Part shown: one piece after another, positions 1 through 8,590 of the stretch
Position numbering within the stretch: position 1 is the first letter of the stretch
Layout of the letters: each line of letters starts with the position of its first letter
NCBI GenBank assembly: GCA_903876735.1
Contig: CAIRAW010000071.1
Location: 1-37,297, forward strand
Reading direction: 5' to 3'
Length of the DNA: 37,297 nt
Source: an uncultured beta proteobacterium
GTDB taxonomy: Bacteria; Pseudomonadota; Gammaproteobacteria; Burkholderiales; Burkholderiaceae_C
The notes under the pieces: model-generated
Seen by the model: only the letters and a program-made list of their open reading frames with translations
Database searches by the model: none
What the model was told of the DNA's origin: nothing
Translations under genes and position numbers: made by a program

Positions 1-318
1 CATATTGCCGTTGTCAACCGAGGTGGCAAAGCCGACACCGTCGGATGCGCCCAGACCCGGCGCCGAGAAATGCGCGCCGCTCATTTCGGTTTCGCCGCTC
101 ATACGCCCAGCGCTGGCGCTCAGCATCACACCCGGGCGCCAGAGCGACGCCGCCTGCGTGCGGTTGGTCGCACCGGCCTGGCGCGCAGCTTGCGATACAG
201 CGGCTTGCGGGTCATGCTCGCGCGTAGCTTGCCAGGCCTGCATCAAGTCCATGGCCTGCACGGAGACAGCGCCCAGCACCATGACAGCGGCGACGAGCAG
301 TTTGAATGGCGTTCTCAT
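1..318 (-). CDS. TolC-family outer-membrane efflux channel, N-terminal part (cut by window edge)
   Basis: The first 106 codons of a minus-strand gene are present; the rest lies beyond position 1. The protein starts MRTPFKLLVAAVMVLGAVS and has a clear signal peptide ending near VQA. It is followed by LMQAWQATREHDPQ, the usual start of the mature part of TolC-type channels, where a helix begins with a run like 'L..A...A...DP'. The ATG at 318 overlaps the stop of the upstream thioredoxin gene as ATGA, so the two are translationally coupled. It is last in an operon with an RND pump and its adaptor, so it most likely supplies the outer-membrane exit duct of that tripartite pump. The family call rests on the N-terminus and context only. 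Confidence 0.72.
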   Translation of the reverse strand, partial: MRTPFKLLVAAVMVLGAVSVQAMDLMQAWQATREHDPQAAVSQAARQAGATNRTQAASLWRPGVMLSASAGRMSGETEMSGAHFSAPGLGASDGVGFATSVDNGNM

Positions 319-749
319 GGGGAAGTACCCGGTAGATTGGATTGAATCCAGCGCTGCAACTCAGTGGCCGATAAGGCGCCGGAAAGCCGCGCTGTCTCCT
401 GCCCACGCTGGAACAGGATCAGGGTCGGGATGCTGCGGATCGCATAGCGCGCACTGGCCAGCGGCGCGGCCTCGGTGTCGACCTTGACGAATCGCACCTG
501 CGGCAACTGGCGCGCTGCGATGACGAACTGCGGCGCCATCATCTTGCACGGGCCACACCAGTCGGCCCAGAAGTCGACCGCCACGGGCAGTTCCGTGCCA
601 GCCAGAAAAGCCGGCAGTGCCTCATCACCCAATGCGACCGGCGCGGCCGCCATCAGGTCCTTGGCACAGCGGCCGCAGGCCAGCTCGTGGTTGAGCTTTT
701 CCGGCGGCACGCGGTTTTTCACACCGCAGTGAGGGCAGACCAGTTGCAT
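315..749 (-). CDS. trxC: Thioredoxin 2 (zinc-binding thioredoxin)
   Basis: This 144-residue protein has the two-part layout of thioredoxin 2. An N-terminal zinc ribbon has CPHC (Cys5, Cys8) and CGRC (Cys25, Cys28), and a thioredoxin domain follows with the active site WCGPC (Cys65, Cys68) and the cis-proline segment SIPTL. It reduces disulfides in the cytoplasm; the zinc ribbon is known to respond to oxidative stress in E. coli TrxC. It lies between a DUF2892 gene (13-nt gap) and a TolC-like gene (4-nt overlap) inside an RND efflux operon. That placement is unusual for a housekeeping thioredoxin and suggests a reductant is needed for the pump's substrate or regulator (inference). Confidence 0.93.
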   Translation of the reverse strand: MQLVCPHCGVKNRVPPEKLNHELACGRCAKDLMAAAPVALGDEALPAFLAGTELPVAVDFWADWCGPCKMMAPQFVIAARQLPQVRFVKVDTEAAPLASARYAIRSIPTLILFQRGQETARLSGALSATELQRWIQSNLPGTSP

Positions 750-762
750 GGATGTTCCTTGC

Positions 763-972
763 TCAGGCGCCTGAACGCAGACCGAGTTTGCTCATGATGG
801 TTTCCATCAGACACCACTTGGTGATTCCGCTTTGCAGCAGGTTGACGCCGACAAAGGCGGTAAACGCCAGCCACCATTGGCTCATGAAGATCGGGCTGCC
901 GGGTATGCCCAGGGCCAGCGACAGAAGAATGAAAGTGCCTGCGACGACGCGTACGGCTTGCCAGGATGTCAT
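763..972 (-). CDS. DUF2892 (YgaP-type) inner-membrane protein
   Basis: A 69-residue protein with two hydrophobic helices (about residues 8-28 and 32-50) and the short polar hairpin typical of the DUF2892 family. The same two-helix unit forms the membrane tail of the YgaP rhodanese in E. coli. Stand-alone copies often sit next to rhodaneses, thioredoxins or sulfur genes. One Cys (in TKWCLME) lies at the end of the second helix. It sits 42 nt downstream of the RND pump gene and 13 nt upstream of trxC, so it is very likely co-transcribed with both. Its molecular role is not known. Confidence 0.8.
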   Translation of the reverse strand: MTSWQAVRVVAGTFILLSLALGIPGSPIFMSQWWLAFTAFVGVNLLQSGITKWCLMETIMSKLGLRSGA

Positions 973-1014
973 GGTAATTTTCCTTTAAAAAATAAACAAA
1001 GAGAGGGGTGAAAC

Positions 1015-4000
1015 TCAGACGGCCACCGCAGGCTCGTACTGCTTGCGGTAGGCAACGTAATACAGGGTCGGGATCACGACCAGGGTCAGGATGGTCGAGA
1101 CGAAGATGCCGAAGATCAGCGAGATCGCCAGACCGTTGAAGATCGGGTCATCCAGGATGAAGAAGGCGCCCAGCATGGCGGCCAGACCGGTCAGCATGAT
1201 GGGCTGGGCCCGCGTGATGGCCGAGTGCACGATGGCGCGCTTGAAGGGCACACCCTCACGCACCTGCAGGTTGATGAAGTCCACCAGCAGGATCGAGTTG
1301 CGCACGATGATGCCGGCCAGCGCGATCATGCCGATCATGCTGGTCGCCGTGTACTGGGCACCGAGAAGGGCGTGGCCCGGCATGACACCGATGATGGTCA
1401 GCGGAATCGGCGCCATGATGATCAGCGGAATCAGATACGAGCCAAACTGCGCCACCACCAGCAGGTAGATCAGGATCAGGCCAACCGCGTAGGCTGCGCC
1501 CATGTCGCGGAAGGTCTCGTAGGTGATCTGCCATTCGCCGTCCCACTTCAGCGCGTAGTCGCGCATGGCGTCTTCAGGCTGGCGGATGAAGTACTCCACC
1601 ATAGCGCCGCCGCCGGGCGTCTGGATCTTGGCGATCTCGCTGCGCATCTGAAACATGCCGTAGAGCGGGCTGTCGAGCTTGCCCGCCATGTCGCCCACAA
1701 CGTAGTTCACTGGCAGCATGTCCTTGTGGTAAATCGGTTGCTCGCGCAGCGTGTCGCTCTCGGTCACCAGATCGCTGATGCGAACCAGCTTGCCCGATGC
1801 ACCGCGCACGCCGAGTTGCAGCAGGGCGTCCAGGTTGCCATGGCTTTCTTCCGGCAACTGCAGCATGACCGGCGCCGCATAGCGGCTGGCGTCGTGCATA
1901 TAGGTGGCGGCCTCGCCCGCCAAACCAGCACGCAGCGTGCTCACGACGGCCTGCTGCGGCACACCGAGCAGGGCCGCCTTGCGCCGGTCCACCAGCAGGA
2001 GCTTGCGCGGTGCGCTGGCGATGCTGCTGTCGTCCACATCGACGATGCCGCTCGATTTTTCGAACACCGCGCGCACCGCCTTGGCCACGCTCAGGCGCCC
2101 TGCGGCTTCGGGGCCATAAATTTCAGCCACCAGCGGCGACAGCACGGGCGGGCCCGGCGGCACTTCCACGACTTTGACGTTGGCACCCATCTTCAGGCCG
2201 ATTTTCTGCAAGGCCGGGCGCACGCGCGTCGCGATGACGTGGCTCTGATCGGCGCGGTGATGCTTGTCCACCAGATTGACCTGAATGTCGCCGACTTCGC
2301 CGCCGGCGCGCAGATAGTACTGGCGCACCAGGCCGTTGAAGTTGATCGGCGCAGCGGTGCCAGCGTAGGCCTGATAGTCCGTCACCTCGGGCACGGTTGA
2401 GAGGTAGGCGCCAAGTTCGCGCAGTACGGCCGCGGTCTTCTCCACCGGCGTGCCGGCGGGCATGTCGACGATGACCTGGAATTCGGACTTGTTGTCCAGC
2501 GGCAGCATCTTGAGCAGCACCAGACCGGTGGCCGGCAGCGCGACCGAAATAACAATCAGCACCGCGACACCCAGACCCAGAAAGCGCCGGTTGCGCTGGC
2601 CGCTCTGGTCGTCGAGCAGCGGCTTGAAGACACGCTGAAACAGCGGTCCCAGCTTGGCCGCCAGACCGGTCGGCGCATGCACATGGGCGTTGGTGCCGGT
2701 GTGTTCCTTCATCCACAGGCGCGCCAGCCAGGGCGTGACCATGAAGGCAATCGCCAGCGACAACAGCATGCCCATGCTGGCGTTGATCGGGATCGGGCTC
2801 ATGTAGGGGCCCATCAGGCCCGAGACAAAGGCCATCGGCAACAATGCGGCGATCACGGTGAAGGTGGCCAGAATGGTCGGGCCACCGACTTCGTCAACCG
2901 CACCGGGAATGATCTCGGCCAGCGTTTTGCCCGGATGGTGCTGCTGGTGGCGGTGGATGTTTTCCACCACCACGATCGCATCGTCCACCAGAATACCGAT
3001 CGAGAAGATCAGCGCAAAAAGCGAGACGCGGTTCAGCGTAAAGCCCCAGGCCCAGGACGCAAACAGCGTGACCATCAAGGTGAGAATCACGGCCGTGCCA
3101 ACGATGGCGGCTTCGCGCCGGCCCAGCGTCAGAAAAACCAGTGCAACCACAGAGGCGGTGGCGAACAGCAGTTTCTGGATCAGCTTTTGCGCCTTGTCAT
3201 TGGCGGTTGCGCCATAGTTGCGGGTCTCTGCCACTTGCACCGCCTGCGGGATCACCGTGTTGCGCAGCTGCTCGACGCGGCGCATCACGGCATTGGCAAC
3301 GTCGATGGCGTTCTCGCCCGGTTTCTTGGTGATGGTCAGCGTCACAGCCGGGTATTCGCCGCCGCCGTCTTTTTGTGTCAGGCCGTGCCAGACATAGTTG
3401 CGGCTCGGCATCGGACCGTCCTCAATGTCGGCTACATCTTTCATGAAAACCGGCTTGCCAGCACGCACGCCGACCACCAGATCGGCCACTTCGCGCGCCT
3501 GTTCCAGAAAGGGGCCGGCCTCAATCGCCACGCTCTTGTTGCCGGCGAGCAGTTCGCCTACCGGCAAACCGAGATTGGCCGACTGCAGGGCGTTGCGCAA
3601 ATCGTTGACGGTAGCACCGCTGCCGGCCATGCGTGCCGGGTCGATGCGCACCATGACGGCACGGCCCGGGCCGCCGATGGTCTGCACTTCACGCGTGCCG
3701 GGTACGCGCTTGAGTTCGGCTTCGATGCTGTGCGCCACGCGCTCGAGTTCCAGCGCTGTCGCCGTTGGGCTCTTGTTGAACAGCGTGAGACTGACAATCG
3801 GTACGTCGTCAATGCCCTTGGGCTTGATGATCGGCTCCAGCACTCCAAGGCCGCGCGGCAGCCAGTCGGCGTTGGAGCGCAGCGTGTCGTGCAAGCGCAC
3901 CAGCGCTTCGGTGCGCGGCACACCGACCTTAAACTGCACCGTCATGATCGCCAGGCCCGGGCGCGAGACCGACATCACGTGCTCGGTGCCCGCCATTTGC

Positions 4001-4242
4001 GAGAGCACCTGCTCGGCCGGTATCGCCACCATCTGCTCAACATCGGCCACCGCTGCCCCAGGGAAGGGGATCAGCACATTGGCCATCGTGACGTTGATCT
4101 GCGGCTCTTCTTCACGCGGCGTCACCATGACGGCAAACGCGCCCAGCAGCAAAGCCAGCAGGGCCAGCAGCGGCGTGATGTGCGCGCTCTGGAAAGCCGC
4201 CGCGATGCGCCCGGAGATTCCCATTTTTTCGGTCGTGTTCAT
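1015..4242 (-). CDS. RND-family efflux pump, inner-membrane subunit
   Basis: A 1075-residue protein, the full length of the AcrB/MdtB superfamily (usually 1020-1080). An N-terminal helix is followed by a porter domain, helices 2-6, a second porter domain and helices 8-12. The helix-4 proton-relay pair is visible in GILVDDAIVVVENIHRH (around residue 417), followed by the conserved ENI segment. The C-terminal half repeats the pattern with GIIVRNSILLVDFI. It exports substrates from periplasm or membrane using the proton gradient and needs the adaptor encoded 1 nt upstream and the TolC-like channel downstream. Substrate is not readable from sequence. It lacks the obvious Met/His-rich clusters of CusA-type pumps. 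The ArsR control and thioredoxin neighbours hint at a thiol- or metalloid-linked substrate, which is inference. Confidence 0.93.
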   Translation of the reverse strand: MNTTEKMGISGRIAAAFQSAHITPLLALLALLLGAFAVMVTPREEEPQINVTMANVLIPFPGAAVADVEQMVAIPAEQVLSQMAGTEHVMSVSRPGLAIMTVQFKVGVPRTEALVRLHDTLRSNADWLPRGLGVLEPIIKPKGIDDVPIVSLTLFNKSPTATALELERVAHSIEAELKRVPGTREVQTIGGPGRAVMVRIDPARMAGSGATVNDLRNALQSANLGLPVGELLAGNKSVAIEAGPFLEQAREVADLVVGVRAGKPVFMKDVADIEDGPMPSRNYVWHGLTQKDGGGEYPAVTLTITKKPGENAIDVANAVMRRVEQLRNTVIPQAVQVAETRNYGATANDKAQKLIQKLLFATASVVALVFLTLGRREAAIVGTAVILTLMVTLFASWAWGFTLNRVSLFALIFSIGILVDDAIVVVENIHRHQQHHPGKTLAEIIPGAVDEVGGPTILATFTVIAALLPMAFVSGLMGPYMSPIPINASMGMLLSLAIAFMVTPWLARLWMKEHTGTNAHVHAPTGLAAKLGPLFQRVFKPLLDDQSGQRNRRFLGLGVAVLIVISVALPATGLVLLKMLPLDNKSEFQVIVDMPAGTPVEKTAAVLRELGAYLSTVPEVTDYQAYAGTAAPINFNGLVRQYYLRAGGEVGDIQVNLVDKHHRADQSHVIATRVRPALQKIGLKMGANVKVVEVPPGPPVLSPLVAEIYGPEAAGRLSVAKAVRAVFEKSSGIVDVDDSSIASAPRKLLLVDRRKAALLGVPQQAVVSTLRAGLAGEAATYMHDASRYAAPVMLQLPEESHGNLDALLQLGVRGASGKLVRISDLVTESDTLREQPIYHKDMLPVNYVVGDMAGKLDSPLYGMFQMRSEIAKIQTPGGGAMVEYFIRQPEDAMRDYALKWDGEWQITYETFRDMGAAYAVGLILIYLLVVAQFGSYLIPLIIMAPIPLTIIGVMPGHALLGAQYTATSMIGMIALAGIIVRNSILLVDFINLQVREGVPFKRAIVHSAITRAQPIMLTGLAAMLGAFFILDDPIFNGLAISLIFGIFVSTILTLVVIPTLYYVAYRKQYEPAVAV

Positions 4243-4243
4243 C

Positions 4244-5293
4244 TCAACGCACCTTGGCTGCGGCCTGCGGGTCGGCGGCTACCTTCTCGCCTTTTTCGAC
4301 GCCGCTGAGCACCTCGACACGATCGCCTTGCACGCGGCCCAGGCGCACCTGGCGCAGCGCCGGTTTGCCCTGTTCGTTGATGACGTAGAGGCCGGTCATT
4401 TCGGCACGCCGCACGACGCTGGCAACCGGCGCATAGAGGCGCTCCTCGGTTTTGGCAGCGCCTTGACTAGCGCCAGCAGCGAGCCAGACACGGGCAAACA
4501 GGCCCGGCGTTGCACCCTTGACGCTGTCAGGCAGAACGAGCCGCAGTTGCGCCGTGTGGGTAGCGGCATCAACCACGGGCAAGAGCGTGGCCGACTTCGG
4601 CGTCAGCAGGCCCGGCGCACTGGCCAGGCCCGGAATTTCAAACTGGGCTGCGGCGGTCAGCGTATTGGCTGGTACCGGGGCGGAAACACGCAAGGCCGAG
4701 GGGTCGTACATAACGGCCAAGGGCGCACCCGGCATCGCCATATCACCCAGCGTCACCGGCACTTCACTCACAACGCCGGCATAGGGCGCGCTGATGACGA
4801 AGAAGCGCGACTGGGTGTGGACAGCATCCGACTGCGCCTGCAGCGCCTGCACCTGCGCCTGCGCCGCCTGCATCTGGGCCTGTGCGCGGTCCAGCGCGGC
4901 CTGGCTGATGTACTGCTTCTGGAACAGCTGCTTCTGGCGCTCCAACTCCTTGCTGCTCAGGTTCAGATTGGCGCGTGCGGCCTCGACCTGCGCCGCGCTG
5001 GCGGCTGCGTTCTGGCTGGCGGCGCGGGCATCGATGCGAACCAACTCCTGCCCCGCCTTGACGCGGTCGCCGGCCTTGACGCTCAAACTGATGATCGCGC
5101 CCGGCACCTGGGCCGACAGTGTGCTCTGGCGCACGGCCTCCACCACACCGTCAAAACTCATGCGCTGCGCGTCCGCCGTTCCGGAACCCGCAATCGCTAC
5201 CGTCGCCAGTGGCGCAGCATCGGCCGCCCACGCCAAGGGCGCAGCGGCCAAGCCTGCCAGCATCAAAGCGCTTACCAGAGAAGTTTTCAACAT
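4244..5293 (-). CDS. RND efflux periplasmic adaptor (membrane fusion protein)
   Basis: A 349-residue protein with a signal peptide (MLKTSLVSALMLAGLAAA to about residue 23). It has a biotinyl-lipoyl-like half (VPGAIISLSVKAGDRVKAGQ), an Ala/Gln-rich coiled-coil hairpin (about residues 75-145, with repeated AQAQMQAAQAQVQ), the second lipoyl half (ISAPYAGVVSE), then beta-barrel and membrane-proximal domains. This order is that of AcrA-type adaptors, which bridge the RND pump and the TolC channel. It is the first gene of the operon, starting 130 nt from the divergent ArsR gene with an operator-like dyad between. Its stop is separated from the pump's ATG by one base. Confidence 0.92.
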   Translation of the reverse strand: MLKTSLVSALMLAGLAAAPLAWAADAAPLATVAIAGSGTADAQRMSFDGVVEAVRQSTLSAQVPGAIISLSVKAGDRVKAGQELVRIDARAASQNAAASAAQVEAARANLNLSSKELERQKQLFQKQYISQAALDRAQAQMQAAQAQVQALQAQSDAVHTQSRFFVISAPYAGVVSEVPVTLGDMAMPGAPLAVMYDPSALRVSAPVPANTLTAAAQFEIPGLASAPGLLTPKSATLLPVVDAATHTAQLRLVLPDSVKGATPGLFARVWLAAGASQGAAKTEERLYAPVASVVRRAEMTGLYVINEQGKPALRQVRLGRVQGDRVEVLSGVEKGEKVAADPQAAAKVR

Positions 5294-5350
5294 TCAGTGC
5301 TCCTGAGCCACCCGCATGGCGTGGCAGTGATAAAAATAATTGCTTGATTA

Positions 5351-5376
5351 TTTGACTAATTGCGTAATTAGTCAAA
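5351..5376. promoter_or_regulatory. Perfect 11-bp-arm dyad, probable ArsR operator
   Basis: The arm TTTGACTAATT is followed by a 4-nt spacer and its exact reverse complement. The dyad lies between the divergent RND-adaptor and ArsR genes, in an AT-rich patch of an otherwise GC-rich region. Size and symmetry suit a winged-helix dimer of the ArsR family, so autoregulation plus repression of the pump operon is the simplest reading. Confidence 0.72.
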
Positions 5377-5422
5377 CAATACATGAAAACAATGTACCTG
5401 ACAAACGACAGGTCATCCCGAT

Positions 5423-5797
5423 ATGATGAACACCGATCTCGTGAAGGAATGTGCCTCAATGGAAAACCTGCCACCCGAAGCAATGCTGGAGGTCGCCGCC
5501 TACTTTCAGGCGCTGTCGGAACCGACGCGCCTGAAGATCCTCAATCTGCTGCGCAGCGGCGAGCGCAATGTCGGGGAACTGGCGCAACTGTGCGGTTTCA
5601 CCGCCGCCAACATCTCGCGCCACCTGACGCTGCTGACCAAGCACGGCCTGGTCGCGCGCGAAAGCCGTGGCACCAGCGTCTACTACCGCATCGCCGACGA
5701 CTCCATCTACGCCCTGTGTGATCTGGTCTGCGGCAATATCTCGCGCCAGATGGAAAGCACAAGCAAGAGGCGCCAGGCCTTCGCCCCGTCAGCCTGA
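5423..5797 (+). CDS. ArsR-family transcriptional repressor (divergent from RND pump)
   Basis: A 124-residue winged-helix protein. The N-terminal helix has ALSEPTRLKILNLL, the classic ArsR start. The recognition helix is in FTAANISRHLTLL and the wing in SRGTSVYYRI. It lacks the ELCVCDL metal site of ArsR/SmtB sensors but has Cys57 after the helix-turn-helix start and a Cys99/Cys103 pair (LCDLVC) in the last helix. Those could form a thiol switch or a metal site. Another possible start is the ATG at 5459, which is preceded by GAAGGA and would give 112 residues. It is divergent from the RND operon across a strong dyad, so it probably represses that operon. The inducer is not known. Confidence 0.88.
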   Translation: MMNTDLVKECASMENLPPEAMLEVAAYFQALSEPTRLKILNLLRSGERNVGELAQLCGFTAANISRHLTLLTKHGLVARESRGTSVYYRIADDSIYALCDLVCGNISRQMESTSKRRQAFAPSA

Positions 5798-5816
5798 CTG
5801 CCGGTCAAACCGGCAG
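5798..5816. terminator. Hairpin between convergent ArsR and thioredoxin-like genes
   Basis: A perfect 8-bp stem (CTGCCGGT with its complement) and a 3-nt loop begins one base after the ArsR stop codon. It overlaps the last codons of the convergent thioredoxin-like gene. It could stop transcription from both sides. No strong T tract follows on either strand, so efficiency is uncertain. Confidence 0.5.
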
Positions 5817-6044
5817 CACCAACCACTGCGCGACCTTGTCCCGCGAGGGCACACCGCCGGCGTGCACCACCTTGCCGTTGATGACGACGCCGGGCGTAGT
5901 CATGACGCCGTAGCCCATGATGTCGCGCAGCTCTTCAACTTTTTCGAGCGTGATCGCCACGCCCTTGGCCGCTGCGATTTCGCTGATCAGCGCGATGGTG
6001 TTTCTGCAATTGGCACAGCCCGTGCCCAGTACCTTGATGTCCAT
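5805..6044 (-). CDS. Small thioredoxin-like redox protein (CxxC, TM0996/MTH895 type)
   Basis: A 79-residue protein, the normal size for the small redox-active disulfide family. It starts MDIKVLGTGCANCRNT with the active-site pair Cys10/Cys13 directly after the first strand. The cis-proline loop is MTTPGVVINGKVVHAGGVPS. These proteins are commonly encoded next to UPF0718 permeases, as here (42 nt downstream of the permease stop). They are thought to shuttle thiol electrons or bind a thiophilic substrate of the permease. Its 3' end meets the ArsR gene tail to tail with a shared hairpin. Confidence 0.88.
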   Translation of the reverse strand: MDIKVLGTGCANCRNTIALISEIAAAKGVAITLEKVEELRDIMGYGVMTTPGVVINGKVVHAGGVPSRDKVAQWLVLPV

Positions 6045-6086
6045 GGTGTTCCTTGACGATGACGGTTGACAAAAATTGGCGCCGAC

Positions 6087-7133
6087 TCAGAGCACGGCGT
6101 TGAAGACGTAACCCACCAGCAGGATGCCGGCGGCGACAACGACCACAAAAGTGGCGATCAGGCGCGGCTTGAGAACCTTGCGCAGGATGATCATTTCAGG
6201 CAAAGACAGCGCAATCACGCTCATCATGAAAGCCAGCACCGTGCCCAGCGCAGCGCCCTTGGCCAGCAGCGCCTGCACGATCGGGATCACGCCGGCGGCG
6301 TTGGTGTACATCGGCACGCCGATGATGACGGCCAGCGGCACCGACCACCAGACCTCCTTGCCCATGAAGCTGGCCATGAAGTCCTGCGGCACGTAGCCGT
6401 GGATCAGCGCGCCCAGGGCAATGCCGACCAGGATGTAGGGCCAGACTTTGCCGACGATTTCCCGCACGGCATTGAAGCCGCCGTCGATGCGCTCGCCCAG
6501 GCTCATGCCGGTGGCCTCGTAGTCGGCCGACATGCGCGGCATGTCGCGCACCCAGTCTTCCAGCCAGGCTTCCATCTTCAGGCGTCCGATGATCCAGCCG
6601 GCGGCGATCGCCACTGCCAGGCCCAGCCCCAGGTACAGCAGCGCCACCTTCCAGCCGAACATGCCAAACAAGAGCGTGAGCGCCACTTCGTTGACCATCG
6701 GCGCAGAAATCAGAAACGAGAAGGTCACACCCAGCGGCACGCCGGCCTGCACAAAACCGATGAACAAGGGCACGGCCGAGCACGAACAAAACGGCGTGAC
6801 GATGCCCAGCGCGGCCGCCATCACGTTGGCCACGCCCTCGCTGCGACCCGCCAGCAGCGCGCGGGTGCGCTCAGGCGTGAAGTAGCTGTTGACCATGCCC
6901 ATGACAAAGACAACGCCGGTCAACAGCAACAAGACCTTGGGTGTGTCGTAGAAAAAGAACTGCAGCGCACCACCCAGGTGGCTGGCGCGGTCCACCGGCA
7001 AGGCGGCCACCAGCGCCTGCGCCGCCGGGTCCAGCAGCTGGTAGAGCGCGAACCAGGCCAGCGCTGCCAGCATCAAGAAGACGCGCGGCTGGCGCGCCGG
7101 CCAAGCTTTGAAGGGTGCAATCAGGGTGCTCAT
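6087..7133 (-). CDS. UPF0718/DUF318 family permease (YraQ/ArsP-like)
   Basis: A 348-residue polytopic protein with about eight hydrophobic helices. It contains the family's signature TPFCSCSAVPLFIGF (Cys116, Cys118) and, after a helix, ISAPMVNEVALTLLFG. The C-terminal half repeats this pattern around GVPMYTNAAGVIPI. Members include ArsP, which exports organoarsenicals, and many uncharacterised permeases tied to thioredoxin-like proteins and ArsR regulators. Its substrate here is unknown; the CSC motif and CxxC partner suggest a thiophilic compound. It shares an operon with the small thioredoxin-like gene. A short dyad (7173-7188) lies 40 nt upstream of the start. Confidence 0.87.
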   Translation of the reverse strand: MSTLIAPFKAWPARQPRVFLMLAALAWFALYQLLDPAAQALVAALPVDRASHLGGALQFFFYDTPKVLLLLTGVVFVMGMVNSYFTPERTRALLAGRSEGVANVMAAALGIVTPFCSCSAVPLFIGFVQAGVPLGVTFSFLISAPMVNEVALTLLFGMFGWKVALLYLGLGLAVAIAAGWIIGRLKMEAWLEDWVRDMPRMSADYEATGMSLGERIDGGFNAVREIVGKVWPYILVGIALGALIHGYVPQDFMASFMGKEVWWSVPLAVIIGVPMYTNAAGVIPIVQALLAKGAALGTVLAFMMSVIALSLPEMIILRKVLKPRLIATFVVVVAAGILLVGYVFNAVL

Positions 7134-7172
7134 GCACGTGGAGACGTGTCACGGCGCCGAAAGACGCAGCTT

Positions 7173-7188
7173 TGCAAAAATATTTGCA
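7173..7188. promoter_or_regulatory. Short AT-rich dyad upstream of the permease gene
   Basis: TGCAAA, a 4-nt spacer and TTTGCA form a perfect inverted repeat 40-55 nt upstream of the permease ATG. It is a possible operator. The sequence differs from the dyad at 5351, so it need not bind the same regulator. Confidence 0.35.
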
Positions 7189-7240
7189 GAAACGCGGCGC
7201 CTGGCCCTGCGGCGTGAGACCGGCGGTGGTGACGATTGAC

Positions 7241-8590
7241 TCAGGCTCGCGGCAGCCTCAATGTAGCGCAAAGCCCACCCTGGGAACGGTTTTGCAGCAG
7301 GAGTTCACCCCCATGACCCAGGGCAATGTCCTTGACGATGGACAGCCCGAGCCCGGCGCCGCCCGTTGCGCTGTTGCGCGAGGCATCGGGGCGGTAGTAG
7401 GGCTCGGTGACCTTGGCGATTTCTTCCGGTGCGATGCCCGGCCCCTGATCTTCGACGCTGATGCGCAACTCGGTTGCACTGTCATCAACTCGCACCTGTA
7501 CCGAGTCGCCGTACTTGATGGCGTTGTCGATCAGGTTCTGCAGCGCGCGGCGCAGGGCCGACAGGCGAGCGCTGTAGGGCGCCCCGGCCCGCCCCTCGAC
7601 ACGGACCGTACGACCCAGTACCAGCGCGTCTTCGCTCATGCTCGCCAACAGCGCGTTGATGTCGATGGCACGCAGGGCCTCGTTGTCCTGCAGTCCGCGC
7701 AGGTAATCGAGCGTCACATCAATCATGGCCGCCATGGCCTCGATATCGGCAGCCAACTGATCACGCAACTTCTCGTCTTCAACGAGTTCGGCGCGCAGCC
7801 GCAGACGGGTCAGCGGCGTGCGCAAATCATGCGAAACCGAGGCCAGAGCGCGCGCGCGTTCGCTGATGAGCCGCTTGATCCTCTCCTGCATGCGGTTAAA
7901 GGCTTGCGCGGCGCGGCGCGTCTCGGTCGGACCTTCGACCAGAAGGGGCGGTGCATCGAGATCCCGACCCAGCAGGTCGGCAGCGCTTGCCAGTTGCTGC
8001 AACGGCCGGGTTGCCTGGCGCACGGCCACCATGACGACGGCACTGATGATGGCCAGCGTGATCAGCAACCGCGCAATGAGTTCGTTCGACAAGGCCGGCG
8101 CCGCGGTTTCGTCGGAAAAACGAAAGCGCACCCACTGACCATCGCGCAGCTGCACATCGGCGCCGCGCCGGGCATTGGCGCGCTGCTGCATTCCGGATGC
8201 CCTGCCCCACTGCCTTACCGAACCCGTAGCCTCACCCAGCACACGAATCTCGTGTTCAACCCCAAGGCGGGCATTGATCATGGCCTGCATCGGTCGATGC
8301 CCGGCGTTGGGCGACACCTGATCCGCGCCGATCAGCGTCACTTGCATGGCGCCGTATTGCAGCGTCGCCAGCGTGTCCTTGCGCCGCGCTGGATCGTCGG
8401 CCTCGAGCACACGAACGGCCTCCACGATGCGTTCGATAAAATTCTGCCCACGCGCCTCTGACACGACGCTGGCGCGTTCACCCCACTGCAACCAGATGCT
8501 GACCATTTGTGCCGTTAGCAACCCCAGCAGCAGGATCAGCACCATGCGCGCAAAGAGACTGGCCGGCAGGGCGCGAAGGCTCAGGCGCAT
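7241..8590 (-). CDS. EnvZ-type sensor histidine kinase
   Basis: A 449-residue membrane kinase. A first transmembrane helix spans about residues 14-34, a periplasmic sensor region 35-170, a second helix 171-192, then a HAMP-like segment with RPLQQLASAADLLGRD. The dimerisation helix carries the phospho-accepting His254 in SVSHDLRTPLTRLRL. The ATPase domain has the N box (QNLIDNAIKYG), the G1 box (DQGPGI) and the G2 box (GGAGLGLSIVKDI). It overlaps the response-regulator stop by 10 nt, so the pair is co-translated with the regulator first. The stimulus is unknown. The divergent Gly/Met-rich exported protein may be its target or an accessory sensor. Confidence 0.93.
   Translation of the reverse strand: MRLSLRALPASLFARMVLILLLGLLTAQMVSIWLQWGERASVVSEARGQNFIERIVEAVRVLEADDPARRKDTLATLQYGAMQVTLIGADQVSPNAGHRPMQAMINARLGVEHEIRVLGEATGSVRQWGRASGMQQRANARRGADVQLRDGQWVRFRFSDETAAPALSNELIARLLITLAIISAVVMVAVRQATRPLQQLASAADLLGRDLDAPPLLVEGPTETRRAAQAFNRMQERIKRLISERARALASVSHDLRTPLTRLRLRAELVEDEKLRDQLAADIEAMAAMIDVTLDYLRGLQDNEALRAIDINALLASMSEDALVLGRTVRVEGRAGAPYSARLSALRRALQNLIDNAIKYGDSVQVRVDDSATELRISVEDQGPGIAPEEIAKVTEPYYRPDASRNSATGGAGLGLSIVKDIALGHGGELLLQNRSQGGLCATLRLPRA

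Noticed and set aside
2677..4308. Plus-strand open frame of 543 codons within the pump gene
   Set aside because: Arg/His/Gln-rich shadow of the pump gene in another frame; no domain and no ribosome site.
3398..5347. Long plus-strand open frame of 649 codons opposite the RND pump and adaptor genes
   Set aside because: The minus-strand frames encode full-length, motif-bearing adaptor and pump proteins. The plus frame has repetitive Arg/Ser/Ala composition typical of an antisense shadow in GC-rich DNA, with no domain.
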